Part shown: positions 34,437-43,467 of the stretch, piece after piece | How positions within the stretch are numbered: position 1 is the stretch's first letter | How the letters are laid out: each line of letters begins with the position of its first letter | Assembly: GCA_030263385.1 (NCBI GenBank) | Contig: SZOX01000012.1 | Coordinates: 62,001-126,000, forward strand | Source of the DNA: Zeimonas sp003577305 | Lineage (GTDB): Bacteria; Pseudomonadota; Gammaproteobacteria; Burkholderiales; Burkholderiaceae_E | Direction: 5' to 3' | DNA: 64,000 nt | The notes under the pieces: generated by a model | Seen by the model: only the letters and a program-made list of their open reading frames with translations | Told to the model about the DNA's origin: nothing | Databases searched by the model: none | Made by a program: the position numbers and the translations under genes

Positions 34437-34835
34437 CCGCACCGGCGCATCGAGCATGATCGGCACGGCGCAGGTCGCCGCCTCGTCACCGGACGGCCAT
34501 ACGCTCTACGTGAACGCGTCGATCCACTCGATCATCGTGGTGACCCCTCAGGTTCCGGCCAACAACGCGAAAGACTTCGCTGCGCTGGCCAGGCCGACCC
34601 GAAGAAGTACGCCTTCGCGACCGGCGGCTTCGGCGCAGCCGATCACCTGGCCTCCGCCAACTTCGTGCATGAGATCAGGCAGCTGGGTATCCCGATCGCC
34701 GTCTACGAGGGCGGTGCGCCCGCCTCGATGCCGCTGGTGAAGGCGAACAAGCTGCGCGCCCTGGCCATCACCGGGCGTGGCCGCAGCCCGCTGATGCCGG
34801 ATGTCCCGACGATGCGTGAATCCGGCTTCAAGGCC
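34437..34835 (+). pseudogene. Decayed TctC/Bug receptor copy
   Basis: This is a close but damaged copy of 40726-41252. It keeps GASSMIGTAQVAASSPDGHTLYVNASIHSI, then has lost about 85 bp, has a -1 nt frameshift near 34590, resumes with FATGGFGAADHLASANFVHEIRQLGIPIAVYEGGAPAS, lost about 54 bp, and ends with VKANKLRALAITGRGRSPLMPDVPTMRESGFKA. Both ends of the gene are missing. It cannot encode a receptor. Confidence 0.88.
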
Positions 34836-34988
34836 GATCGATCGGACGCGCTTGCCGACCGCCTCGCCGCCGCCGCATCACCGCGTTCGTGCGATGACAT
34901 CGGAACAGTCATGGGAGTTACCGGAGTTCGGCAGGTTGACTATGATTGCAGGTCGGGGACCGACCCGTCCCGCGCCCAGGAGTGCAAG

Positions 34989-35651
34989 GTGACCGAGCCG
35001 CATGCCACAAGTCGCGCCGGCGTGGCGCATTTCGATGCCGTTGCCGCAACCTGGGAAGAAGACGCCGGACGCACCGCGATCGGCCGCGCCGTCGCCGCCG
35101 CGATTCTCGAGACGGTTCCGCTTGCGGGCACCGAGCGCGCGCTGGAGTTCGGCTGCGGAACCGGCCTGGTCACCGGATTGCTCGCGCCCAGCGTCGGGCA
35201 TCTGGTCGCGATGGACAACTCGCCGGGCATGCTCGGGGTTCTGCGCCGCAAGCTGCAGGAACTCGGAATCGGCAACGTCGAGCCGCTGGAGGCGGATCTC
35301 GCGCAGCACATGCCGGCCGGGCCCTTCGACCTCGTCTTCAGCAGCATGACGCTTCACCACATCGAAGACGTCGAAAACCTCGTCGCGCGCGTGCATGCCG
35401 CACTCGCGCCGGGCGGCCGCATCGCGTTCGCCGATCTTGCGAAGGAGGACGGCAGTTTCCACGGGTCCGACGTGCCCGGTGTGATGCATCACGGGTTCGA
35501 ACCCGCGCAGCTCACCGGCTGGATCGAAGCGGCCGGCTTCACCGACGTGCAGGTGCGCGTCGCACACCGCATCCTCCGGACGCGGGCGGACGGATCGACC
35601 CGCGAGTATCCGGTGCTGCTCGTCACCGCGCGGCGAGCCGCCCCGACGTGA
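34989..35651 (+). CDS. SAM-dependent methyltransferase, class I
   Basis: 220 residues from GTG 34989 with AGGAG upstream. Motif I is ALEFGCGTGLVTGLLAP (near 50); the motif II region is LVAMDNSPGML, and FDLVFSSMTLHHI follows as the post-II block. It resembles small-molecule (UbiE/arsenite-type) methyltransferases; substrate unknown. A longer open frame to 34665 runs through the decayed TctC copy and is rejected. Confidence 0.88.
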   Translation: MTEPHATSRAGVAHFDAVAATWEEDAGRTAIGRAVAAAILETVPLAGTERALEFGCGTGLVTGLLAPSVGHLVAMDNSPGMLGVLRRKLQELGIGNVEPLEADLAQHMPAGPFDLVFSSMTLHHIEDVENLVARVHAALAPGGRIAFADLAKEDGSFHGSDVPGVMHHGFEPAQLTGWIEAAGFTDVQVRVAHRILRTRADGSTREYPVLLVTARRAAPT

Positions 35652-35663
35652 GGGCAGCAAGCG

Positions 35664-36437
35664 ATGTCACGCCTCGTACGGGCCGTCGGAATCCTGCTCG
35701 GCACCGGGATCGCCGCGGCCCACGCCTACACGCCCGCCCAGCCGGTACGCAGCCAGCATTGCAGCGCAATGGCGCCGCAAGGCTGGGCGTTCACAGGGGA
35801 GAGCCCGCCCGGCAGCGCGTTCGGCGCCGACGTCGCCCGCAATGACGGTACGGCGGTCGCCAGCTACTTTGTCGTCGGCGTACCTGCCCAGATGCGCAGC
35901 AGCCCCTGGTATGGAAAGTGGTACGCCACACCGCACCAGGCGGTGCTGGCAACGCTGAGCCGCATGGGTACGGCGCCGATCCAGTGCAGCGCACCGAGCG
36001 CGCCGGCGCCAGGCCTGCAGTTGATGCAGTGCCGTACGCCCCAGTATGTCGGGCTCGCGCTGTACCAGGTGTTCCCCATGGCCGACAGCGGCTTCGTGCT
36101 CGTGATCCGCACGGCCGGAACCGCGCCCGCCCTTTGGGGCCGTGACGGCGAGATCGCCAGTGCGGTGTCACGTTCGATCCGCTGCGACGTGCCGCTGCGG
36201 CCATCCACGGCGGACTACACCAGCGGCCTTTCGGGGTCGGGCAGGTCGCGCCGCGACAAGGCCGACTCCGGGTACAGCCGCTGGCTCGGCATGGAGCACT
36301 ACCACGACCCGAGCACCGGCAGGAACTACTGGGTCAGCCCCTCCACCGACTGGAACAAGGACTGCCCGCAAGGCCCCGGCTACTGCGTGAACGTCGGCGG
36401 CAGCCTGCGCCAGCTCGAACCGGGGCGGTCGAATTGA
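35664..36437 (+). CDS. Secreted protein of unknown function
   Basis: 257 residues starting with an apparent signal peptide (MSRLVRAVGILLGTGIAAAHA). It has four scattered Cys, a segment MAPQGWAFTGESPPGSAFGADVAR that resembles periplasmic protein repeats, and a C-terminal region with WLGMEHYHDPSTGRNYWVSPSTDWNKDCPQGPGYC. Family not recognised. It sits 12 bp after the methyltransferase gene and may be co-transcribed. Confidence 0.6.
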   Translation: MSRLVRAVGILLGTGIAAAHAYTPAQPVRSQHCSAMAPQGWAFTGESPPGSAFGADVARNDGTAVASYFVVGVPAQMRSSPWYGKWYATPHQAVLATLSRMGTAPIQCSAPSAPAPGLQLMQCRTPQYVGLALYQVFPMADSGFVLVIRTAGTAPALWGRDGEIASAVSRSIRCDVPLRPSTADYTSGLSGSGRSRRDKADSGYSRWLGMEHYHDPSTGRNYWVSPSTDWNKDCPQGPGYCVNVGGSLRQLEPGRSN

Positions 36438-36580
36438 CCCGGCCGGCCCCGCGCTCGGGCGTGGGGGCATGAACACACCGGCGGCCGCTGACGAAGCTCT
36501 CGCCGATCGATGGGTCTTTTGACAGGCCCGGTGAATTCCGAGATGCTTCAATCCCGCCATCTCCCTCCAGGAGCATCAGC

Positions 36581-37552
36581 ATGCGCCCACCGTTCGCGGT
36601 CGCCGTTGCCGCCCTGTGCCTGGCCGCCGCCAGCGCAACCAACGCCCAGACGAAGATCAACATCGGCATCGTCACCAATCCGACCTTCGTACACACGCGC
36701 GCGGCCAACTGGTTCAAGGAGTGCCTGGACAAGAAGGTGCCCGGCAAGCTCGAAGTCGTCGTTCACCACTCGGCGGTGCTCGGCAGCGAAACGCAGGTGC
36801 TGCAGCAGATCCAGCTCGGCACCACGCAGATGTCGGTGAGCACCACCGGTCCGGTCGAGGCCTTCGTGCCCGAGATCAAGGCGCTCGAGATGCCGTTCCT
36901 GTTCCCGTCGTACGAGGCCGCCGACAAGGTGCTCGACGGGCCGGTCGGCCAGGAGCTGCGCCGCCGCTTCGAGAAAGCCGGCTTCGTTGCGCTCGCCTTC
37001 CTCGACAACGGTTTTCGCAACGTCACCAACTCCAGGCGCGAGGTCAAGGATCCATCCGATCTCAAAGGGCTGAAGATCCGCACCATGGAGGCGCCGACCC
37101 ACCTGGCGATCTGGCGCGCGCTCGGCGCCAACCCCACGCCGATGGCGTGGCCGATCTTCACCCAGTTGCAGCAGGGCGTGATCGACGGCCAGGAAAACCC
37201 CATTGCCGTGATCCACGCCGCGAAGCTGACGGAAGCGGGACAGAAGTACCTCTCGCTCACCCGCCACGTCTACTCGGCACTCGTGTTCGTGGCCAACAAG
37301 CGCTTCGTCGACAACCTTCCCGCGGCCGAGCGCAAGGCGGTCGGCGAGTGCGCCCAGACCGCGGCGCTCGAGGGCCGGCGCTACATCCGCGACAACGAGC
37401 GCCAGCAACTGGCCGAGCTGAAGGCGGCCGGCATGCAGGTCAACGAGAACCCCGACCTCGCGGCCTTCCGCAAGGCCACCCAGCCGGTGATCGATTCGCT
37501 GTCGGGCGACACGAAGAAGCTCGTCGAGCAGATCAGGGCACAGGTGCAATAG
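36581..37552 (+). CDS. dctP: TRAP transporter substrate-binding protein (DctP family), second system
   Basis: 323 residues with a signal peptide ending near SATNAQT. DctP features: HHSAVLGSETQVLQQIQLGTTQM, LEMPFLFPSYEAADKVLDGPVG, the LKGLKIRTMEAPTHLAIWRALGANPTPM specificity segment with the conserved Arg, and FTQLQQGVIDGQENPIAVI. It starts a dctPQM set followed by an aldolase gene. Substrate probably a sugar acid or keto acid. Confidence 0.92.
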   Translation: MRPPFAVAVAALCLAAASATNAQTKINIGIVTNPTFVHTRAANWFKECLDKKVPGKLEVVVHHSAVLGSETQVLQQIQLGTTQMSVSTTGPVEAFVPEIKALEMPFLFPSYEAADKVLDGPVGQELRRRFEKAGFVALAFLDNGFRNVTNSRREVKDPSDLKGLKIRTMEAPTHLAIWRALGANPTPMAWPIFTQLQQGVIDGQENPIAVIHAAKLTEAGQKYLSLTRHVYSALVFVANKRFVDNLPAAERKAVGECAQTAALEGRRYIRDNERQQLAELKAAGMQVNENPDLAAFRKATQPVIDSLSGDTKKLVEQIRAQVQ

Positions 37553-37576
37553 CGCAGGCTCGCCAGGCACGCCCCG

Positions 37577-38053
37577 ATGGCGGCCCTGCTGCGGGTGAGC
37601 GCCGCCCTGAACGCAGCAGTTGAAAAACTGCTGATGGTGATCGGGGCGGCGATCTGCGTGATCCTGTTCGCGCAGGTGGTGTTCCGCTACGCGGGCGACT
37701 CGCTCGGCTGGTCCGAGGAGGTGAGCCGCCACCTGCTGGTCGCGATCACCTTCCTCGGCGGCACGGTCGCCTACAAGCGCGCGAGTTTCATCGGCCTGCA
37801 GGGCATCGGCCACCGGCTCGGCCCCGCGTTCCAGCGCTCGGTGGTGCTCGCGCTGCAGCTGCTCACGCTGGCGTGCTTCGCGCTCATCGCGTGGTTCGGC
37901 GCCGCCTACACGATCAAGGCCGCCGAGCACACTTCGGCCTCGCTGCAGATCCCGATGTCGATCCCCTACTCGGTGATCCCGATCTCGGCGCTCGTCTTCA
38001 TCGTGCACGTGCTGGCCGACGTGGTCGCCGCGCGCGAGAAACGTCCCCGATGA
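37577..38053 (+). CDS. dctQ: TRAP transporter small permease (DctQ family), second system
   Basis: 158-residue four-helix membrane protein with the DctQ motif FRYAGDSLGWSEEVSRHLLV and GGTVAYKRASFIGLQ. It lies 24 bp after dctP and overlaps dctM by 4 bp. Confidence 0.9.
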   Translation: MAALLRVSAALNAAVEKLLMVIGAAICVILFAQVVFRYAGDSLGWSEEVSRHLLVAITFLGGTVAYKRASFIGLQGIGHRLGPAFQRSVVLALQLLTLACFALIAWFGAAYTIKAAEHTSASLQIPMSIPYSVIPISALVFIVHVLADVVAAREKRPR

Positions 38054-39354
38054 TCGTCGCGCTCCTGTTCGGGGGGCTGTTCCTGCTGATCGCGCTGGGG
38101 CTGCCGATCGCCCTGTCGATCGGCCTGCCGGCCATCGGCGCGATTCTGGCGCCGGGAGTCTTTCCGCCCGAGGTCGATACGGCCGGGCTGGGCCAGACCA
38201 TCGTCCAGCTGCTGTTCGCAGGCGTCGATTCCTTCGATCTCCTTGCGGTGCCGCTGTTCATGCTGGCCGGCTCGATCATGGAGCGCGGCGGCATCTCGCG
38301 ACAGCTGATCGACTTTTCCGAGTCGCTGGTGGGCTGGGTGCCCGGCGGGCTCGCCTGCGCGGTGATCGTGGCTTCGATGTTCTTCGCGGGCATCTCCGGA
38401 TCGGCGGCGGCCGACACCGCGGCGCTGGGCGCGGTGGCGATCCCGGCCATGGTGCGCCAGGGCTATCCAGCGGCCTTTTCCGCCGCGCTGGTGGCGGCGG
38501 GCGGCGCGATCGGCGTGATCATCCCGCCGTCGATCCCGATGGTGATCTTCGGCTTCCTCACCAACGTCTCGATCGCCGAACTGTTCGCCGGCGGCATGCT
38601 GGTCGGCCTGCTGTTCGGGCTCTCGTTCATGGCCGTGGCCATCTGGATGGCGCTGCGCCACGGCTACGGCACGCGCCGGCCGTTCTCGCTGCGTTTCGTC
38701 TACACCTCGTTCAGGCAGGCGCTGTGGTCGCTCGGCGCACCGGTCATCGTGCTGGGCGGCATCCTGAGCGGCATCGTCACGGTGACCGAGGCGGCGGCGC
38801 TCGCCGTCTTCTACGCGCTGCTGGTGGCGATGTGGGTGAACCGGCAGCTCGGCTGGCGCGAACTGCCCGGGCTGCTGGTGGAGTCGCAGGTGATCGCGGC
38901 GACGATCCTGTTCATCATTGCGATGGCGAAAGTGTTCACCTGGCTGGTGGCGATGCAGCAGACCCCGGCGATGCTGCAGAGCGCGATCGCCACGATGGCG
39001 CTGCCGCCCTGGGGCCTGCTGCTGCTGGTGATGGTGGGCCTGCTGGTCGTGGGCTGCGTGATGGAGACCACCGCCGCGCTCATCCTGCTCGTGCCGGTGC
39101 TCGCGCCCCTCACGGTACACATGGGCGTCGACCCGATGCACTTCGGCGTGCTGATGGTGGTGAACCTCGCCATCGGCATGCTCACCCCGCCGGTGGGCAT
39201 CTGCCTGTTCGTGAGCTGCGGCATCGCCGGGCTGCCGCTCGGACAGGTGGGTCGCGCGATCCTGCCCTTCGTGGCGGCGGCGGTGGCCGCACTGATGGTG
39301 GCGAGCTACTGGCCGCCGCTCACGACCTGGCTGCCTTCGCTGATCTATCGGTAG
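38050..39354 (+). CDS. dctM: TRAP transporter large permease (DctM family), second system
   Basis: 434 residues, start ATG 38050 overlapping the dctQ stop. DctM hallmarks: LPIALSIGLPAIGAIL, MLAGSIMERGGISRQLIDFSESLVGWVPGGLACAVIVASMFFAGISGSAAADTAALGAVAIPAM, the VIIPPSIPMVIFG loop and NLAIGMLTPPVGICLFV. About 12 hydrophobic segments. Confidence 0.93.
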   Translation: MIVALLFGGLFLLIALGLPIALSIGLPAIGAILAPGVFPPEVDTAGLGQTIVQLLFAGVDSFDLLAVPLFMLAGSIMERGGISRQLIDFSESLVGWVPGGLACAVIVASMFFAGISGSAAADTAALGAVAIPAMVRQGYPAAFSAALVAAGGAIGVIIPPSIPMVIFGFLTNVSIAELFAGGMLVGLLFGLSFMAVAIWMALRHGYGTRRPFSLRFVYTSFRQALWSLGAPVIVLGGILSGIVTVTEAAALAVFYALLVAMWVNRQLGWRELPGLLVESQVIAATILFIIAMAKVFTWLVAMQQTPAMLQSAIATMALPPWGLLLLVMVGLLVVGCVMETTAALILLVPVLAPLTVHMGVDPMHFGVLMVVNLAIGMLTPPVGICLFVSCGIAGLPLGQVGRAILPFVAAAVAALMVASYWPPLTTWLPSLIYR

Positions 39355-39477
39355 AGACCCGGCAGGCTGCGAGAGCGGACTGGAGCTGCCTCCGCGGTCG
39401 TGGCAGACTTGGTGCGCAAACCGGGCGCGGTTCGCGCTGACCCTTATTCGGGAATCAACCACTGCAGGAACGTCACG

Positions 39478-40422
39478 ATGTCGAAGACGAAAATCGAGGG
39501 GTCGTTCGTCGCCCTGATCACCCCTTTCAACAAGGACGGCAGCGTCGACTTCGAGGGTTTTCGCACCCTGCTCCAGTTTCAGGAAGAGAACGGGACGACT
39601 GCGGTGTTGATCATGGGTTCGACCGGTGAAGTGTCGATGCTCTCGCCGGGCGAACGCCAGCAGATCATCGTCGAGACGGCGAAGATGAAGAGCGGCAGGA
39701 TGCAGTTTTTCTACGGCTGCACCGGCAACAACACTGCGGCCACGATCGAATACCTGAAGTTCGCGCGGGCCAACGGCGCCGACGGCGCCATCCTGGCTGC
39801 ACCGGCCTACATCTGTGCTTCGGAAGCCGACGTCGAAGACTACTTCCTGGAGGTTGCCGACGCGACGGATCTGCCGCTGGGCATCTACAACAACCCGCCG
39901 CGGGTGAAGACCGACCTCCATTGGGACAACCTGCTGCGCATCTTCAGGCATCCGAACTATGTCGTGCACAAGGAATCGACCACGCGCGTCGGCCAGGTCG
40001 CGCAGGTGCTGCGGGCGCGCCCCGATGTGGCCGTGATGTGCTGCGATTCGCCGAACCTGGGGCTGGTCGTTCCCACCATGAGTCTGGGCGGACACGGCAC
40101 CGCCAACATGACGGGCAACATCGCGCCGCGGGAAATGGCGCGGATCTCCACTCCGTGGACTACCCCGGAGGTGTCCGTCGGCTTTCGCGAGGAGTATCTG
40201 CGGATGCTGCCGATGCTGCACTACTCGTACTCGGCGATCAATCCGGTGGCAATCAAGTCGCTGATGAAGGCTGTCGGCCTGCCGGCCGGAGAACTGCGCA
40301 GGCCCCTGAAGGGACTCGAGGGCGAACCGCTGCTGAAGGGCGTGCGCATCGTGCGCGAGCTCGGACTGGACAGGAAGTACGGCTGGCGTTCGGCCGCACT
40401 CGGGTCGATCCGGGCCGCGTGA
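39478..40422 (+). CDS. Dihydrodipicolinate synthase-family aldolase/lyase
   Basis: 314 residues, a TIM-barrel class I aldolase of the DapA/NanA superfamily. The pyruvate-binding loop GSTGEVSML (near 48), the conserved Tyr in LPLGIYNNPP (near 140) and the Schiff-base Lys in NYVVHKEST are present. DapA itself usually has GTTGE. Placement after a TRAP transporter and before a Bug receptor suggests catabolism of a keto- or sugar acid rather than lysine synthesis. Confidence 0.85.
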   Translation: MSKTKIEGSFVALITPFNKDGSVDFEGFRTLLQFQEENGTTAVLIMGSTGEVSMLSPGERQQIIVETAKMKSGRMQFFYGCTGNNTAATIEYLKFARANGADGAILAAPAYICASEADVEDYFLEVADATDLPLGIYNNPPRVKTDLHWDNLLRIFRHPNYVVHKESTTRVGQVAQVLRARPDVAVMCCDSPNLGLVVPTMSLGGHGTANMTGNIAPREMARISTPWTTPEVSVGFREEYLRMLPMLHYSYSAINPVAIKSLMKAVGLPAGELRRPLKGLEGEPLLKGVRIVRELGLDRKYGWRSAALGSIRAA

Positions 40423-40498
40423 CACCCGCCGGGAGTCACGCTTCTTTTCATCGACCATGCACGGTCATTCATTTTCGAGACACCGTCGGAGGAATCGC

Positions 40499-41494
40499 AT
40501 GAACAAGTTGTCCGCACGACGCCTGGCGCTGTGCAGTGCTCTGGCAGGGTTGGGCCTGATCGCGTTCGGCCCGGCTGCTTCGGCGCAAGATGCCTATCCG
40601 AGCAGACCCATCACGCTGGTCGTGCCGCACGCTCCGGGCGGCCCGGTCGACTCGGTCGGCCGGTTCCTGGCCGAAAAGCTGGGTGCAGAACTCGGGCAGA
40701 ACGTCGTGGTCGACAACCGCGCCGGCGCATCGAGCATGATCGGTGCGGCGCAGGTCGCTGCCGCTGCGCCCGATGGCTACACGCTCTACGTCAACGCGTC
40801 GATCCACTCGATCAACCCGTTGCTTTACAAGAAGAGGATGAAGTACGACGCGGTGAAGGATTTCACCGCGATCAGCATGCTGGCGCAGGGACCGCTGCTG
40901 TTCGTGTTGAACCCGCAGGTTCCGGCCACCAATGCGAAGGACTTCGCTGCACTGGTCCAGGCCAATCCGAAGAACTTCACCTTTGCCACGGGCGGCTTCG
41001 GTGCGGCCGATCACCTGGCATCGGCCTACTTCCTTCACGAGATCAGGCAACCGGGCATCCCGATTGCGCTCTACAAGGGTGGCGCACCCGCGCTGGCCGA
41101 CCTGATGGGTGGCCAGGTATCTGCCAAGATGGACGCGATCCTGACGTCGATGCCGCTGGTGAAGGCCGGCAAGCTGCGTGCGCTGGCCATCACCGGGCGT
41201 GAACGCAGTCCCCTGATGCCGGACGTCCCGACAATGCGCGAATCCGGCTTCAAGGACTTCGAGTTCTACACCTGGTACGGCCTGTGGGCTCCGGCAAACC
41301 TGCCGACAGCAATCAGGGAAAAACTCGAAGCGAGCGTCCAGCGCATCGTGGCGACGCCGGAATGGAAGCAACGCATGTCCGCGCAGGGCTTCGAGGCCGT
41401 CTACCGCAATTCGGCCGACTTCTCCAGGTTCATCGATGCCGAGGTGGCGCGCTACCAGACCATCGTCACTGCCGCCGACATCAAGGCCGAGTGA
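40499..41494 (+). CDS. TctC/Bug-family periplasmic receptor
   Basis: 331 residues with a signal peptide (ALAGLGLIAFGPAASA). Bug fold features: YPSRPITLVVPHAPGGPVDSVGR, VVDNRAGASSMIGAAQVA, DGYTLYVNAS, GGAPALADLMGGQVSA and RALAITGRERSPLMPDVPTMRESGF. GGAGGA precedes the ATG. No TctAB permease is adjacent, so it is an orphan receptor, as is common in Burkholderiales. A damaged paralogue lies at 34437. Confidence 0.92.
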   Translation: MNKLSARRLALCSALAGLGLIAFGPAASAQDAYPSRPITLVVPHAPGGPVDSVGRFLAEKLGAELGQNVVVDNRAGASSMIGAAQVAAAAPDGYTLYVNASIHSINPLLYKKRMKYDAVKDFTAISMLAQGPLLFVLNPQVPATNAKDFAALVQANPKNFTFATGGFGAADHLASAYFLHEIRQPGIPIALYKGGAPALADLMGGQVSAKMDAILTSMPLVKAGKLRALAITGRERSPLMPDVPTMRESGFKDFEFYTWYGLWAPANLPTAIREKLEASVQRIVATPEWKQRMSAQGFEAVYRNSADFSRFIDAEVARYQTIVTAADIKAE

Positions 41495-41527
41495 CCGGCA
41501 GGAGTCTGGCCACATGGAGGACTCCCC

Positions 41528-42034
41528 ATGACCATCTCGATGTACCAGGTCAGCGTTCCCAGGCTGGCGAATCTCCTCGAAAACCTGTCCAGGATCCTGG
41601 ACAAGGCGCAGGCGCACGTCGACGCCGGAAAGACCGACATTTCCACGCTGATGGACTACCGGCTCATCGCCGACATGTATCCGTTCTCCAAGCAGGTGCA
41701 GATCGCCTGCGACAAGGCGCGAAGCGTGGTGGCGCGCCTGGCGGGAATGGAAGTGCCGTACTACGAAGACAACGAGAAAACGCTGGCCGAACTCGAGGTG
41801 CGCATCGCCCGCAGCGTCGAGTTCATCCGCAGCGTGCCGCCCGAGCTGATCGACGGCACCGAAGACAAGGAAATCGTGCTTCCGGTCACCGGCAAGGAAA
41901 CGCGCTACAAGGGGATGCAGCTGCTGCTCGGCCATTCGATGCCGAACGTGTACTTTCACGCGACGACCGCCTACAACATCCTGCGCCAGATCGGCGTGCC
42001 GATCGGCAAGCGCGATTTCCTCGGCAATCCCTGA
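41528..42034 (+). CDS. DUF1993 family protein
   Basis: 168 residues matching the DUF1993 pattern (MTISMYQVSVPRLANLLENLSRILDKAQAH, MYPFSKQVQIACDKARSVVARLAG, VYFHATTAYNILRQIGVPIGKRDFLG), a DinB-like helical bundle of unknown function. It follows the receptor gene by 33 bp with a good ribosome site (GGAGG) and may share its transcript. Confidence 0.85.
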   Translation: MTISMYQVSVPRLANLLENLSRILDKAQAHVDAGKTDISTLMDYRLIADMYPFSKQVQIACDKARSVVARLAGMEVPYYEDNEKTLAELEVRIARSVEFIRSVPPELIDGTEDKEIVLPVTGKETRYKGMQLLLGHSMPNVYFHATTAYNILRQIGVPIGKRDFLGNP

Positions 42035-42094
42035 CGATCGGGGCGCGCCGAAGGCGCGGGGCCACCGATGGGCATCCGCGGCTCTCGGCGGGCC

Positions 42095-42523
42095 TCAGTG
42101 GCCGCCGGCGAGGCTACCGGGCAACCCGCGAGCGCCCAGCGAACGCGCGGCCTCGCGCACCCGCTGGCCCGGGCCTACGCCAGCCCGGCGGGCGCCGGCA
42201 TTCGCGTGCGTGACGACGCCGTTCTCGTAGCCGTCGGCGGCGTCGCCGATGCGGGCCGAATCGTGCGAATAGGTCGCGCAGGCCACGCCGAGCGCTTCGA
42301 GCCGCTCGAGCGCCACGATGCCGGCGCGGCCCTTGCCGACGCCGGCGTCGTTGAAGAACACCGCATGAGGACGCGGCGCCGCGCGCTCGACGAAACCGCT
42401 GGAGGAAACCCCGCCGTGCGAGCCGGAGACGATCACGGCGCCGGCGCACGAGCCGTCGATGGCGGTGATCGTGTCGAGGAGGAGCAACTCGCGCGGTGGC
42501 ATCGGTTCCGCCAGAATGCTCAT
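42095..42523 (-). CDS. Conserved hypothetical protein
   Basis: 142 residues. No named family. Recognisable conserved blocks are LLLLDTITAIDGSCAGAVIVSGSHGG, VFFNDAGVGKGRAGIVALERL and YSHDSARIGDAAD, giving an alternating strand-helix pattern. Its start overlaps the stop of the GNAT toxin gene, so it is probably the third gene of that operon. Confidence 0.55.
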   Translation of the reverse strand: MSILAEPMPPRELLLLDTITAIDGSCAGAVIVSGSHGGVSSSGFVERAAPRPHAVFFNDAGVGKGRAGIVALERLEALGVACATYSHDSARIGDAADGYENGVVTHANAGARRAGVGPGQRVREAARSLGARGLPGSLAGGH

Positions 42524-43035
42524 CGCTTCATCGCGGCCCGCAGATCGGCGACCGTCACCATCAGCGTCATCGGGTCCAGCGGAGATTCATCGAGGCCGAG
42601 GCTCAGGTAGAAGGCCCTGGCTTCACCCGACAGGGCATGGACGAGCATGCCGCGAATGCCGATAGCTTCGGCTGCATGGATGACGCGCAGCGCGGCATCC
42701 CGGAAAAGAGCACGCCCGAGTCCTTGTCGGTGATGGCTGGTCGCGACCGCGAGGCGGCCGAGCACGACGACCGGAACCGGATCCGGCATGTTACGACGAA
42801 AATGCCCCGGGGCAGCAGCAGGAGCCACGGCGCCCGAGGCCAGTGCGTAGTACCCCACCACCCTTGCATCGTCGCAGACGACGAACGTGCGCGAGGCGCC
42901 GCTCACCTGGTTGGCTGCCGCGCGGCGCTTCAACCAGTTGTCGAGCGACGCCACCCCGCAGTCGAAGCCGGCGATGTCGTGGTCGGGAGCGAGCGGTTCG
43001 GGGGCGCGCAATATCCCGATCACGTCGTCGGCCAA
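42520..43035 (-). CDS. GNAT-family toxin (TacT/AtaT-like)
   Basis: 171-residue GNAT acetyltransferase. The acetyl-CoA loop is LGRLAVATSHHRQGLGRALFRDA; the N-terminal GFDCGVASLDNWLKRRAAANQ segment and the VHALSGEARAFYLSLGL tail are typical of GNAT toxins that acetylate aminoacyl-tRNA. It overlaps the DUF1778 antitoxin gene by 16 bp, the standard TacAT arrangement. Confidence 0.88.
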   Translation of the reverse strand: MADDVIGILRAPEPLAPDHDIAGFDCGVASLDNWLKRRAAANQVSGASRTFVVCDDARVVGYYALASGAVAPAAAPGHFRRNMPDPVPVVVLGRLAVATSHHRQGLGRALFRDAALRVIHAAEAIGIRGMLVHALSGEARAFYLSLGLDESPLDPMTLMVTVADLRAAMKR

Positions 43036-43310
43036 GGCACCTTGCTGCGCATCGTGCGCCGCAGTCGCTCATTGGGTCGGGCCGGGCGATCGAGTCGCTT
43101 CAGGAATTCGCCGAAGGCCTCCGGGCCGACCACCATCAGGGTGCGGTCGAGCAGCGCGTCTTCAGCCGCTCGCCGTGCCGCCTCGAGGATGAAGTCGGTG
43201 CGCGTCTTGCCGGCCGACTCCGCCGCACGATCGATCAGGTTGCGCTCGGCAGCCGGAATCCGCAGGTTCAGCGTCTCCCGGCGCGGCTTGGTGGTGCTTG
43301 CAGTGGTCAT
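43020..43310 (-). CDS. DUF1778 ribbon-helix-helix antitoxin (TacA-like)
   Basis: 96 residues from ATG 43310. RHH domain RRETLNLRIPAAERNLIDRAAESAGKTRTDFILEAARRAAEDALLD followed by a toxin-binding tail (VGPEAFGEFLKRLDRPARPNERL). It should repress its own promoter together with the GNAT toxin. Confidence 0.9.
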   Translation of the reverse strand: MTTASTTKPRRETLNLRIPAAERNLIDRAAESAGKTRTDFILEAARRAAEDALLDRTLMVVGPEAFGEFLKRLDRPARPNERLRRTMRSKVPWPTT

Positions 43311-43341
43311 GGTGTCCGCCCTCGACATCAGGATAGCAGAA

Positions 43342-43362
43342 CGTAACGACGACGTCATTACG
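43342..43362. promoter_or_regulatory. Candidate TacA-type operator
   Basis: Inverted repeat CGTAACGAC-GAC-GTCATTACG, 8 of 9 positions paired, 32 bp upstream of the antitoxin ATG. Position fits autoregulation. Confidence 0.55.
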
Positions 43363-43467
43363 ACTCCAACCACTTTACTCCCGACTCCGGTGACCCCCCG
43401 ACTTGGCATGACCGGCGCCCCGGAGGATACTTTTCTTCCCTTCAGTTCGTTTCCGCAGGTGGCCATC

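Noticed and set aside
34665..35651. A 328-residue methyltransferase fused to a receptor-like N-terminus
   Set aside because: The extra N-terminus is the decayed TctC copy that happens to be in frame. GTG 34989 with AGGAG upstream is the sensible start.
37966..40458. 830-residue open frame opposite the second TRAP/aldolase genes
   Set aside because: It is an antisense shadow produced by high-GC codon bias; composition is rich in His, Arg, Asp and Gln with no domain, while the plus strand has well-defined genes.
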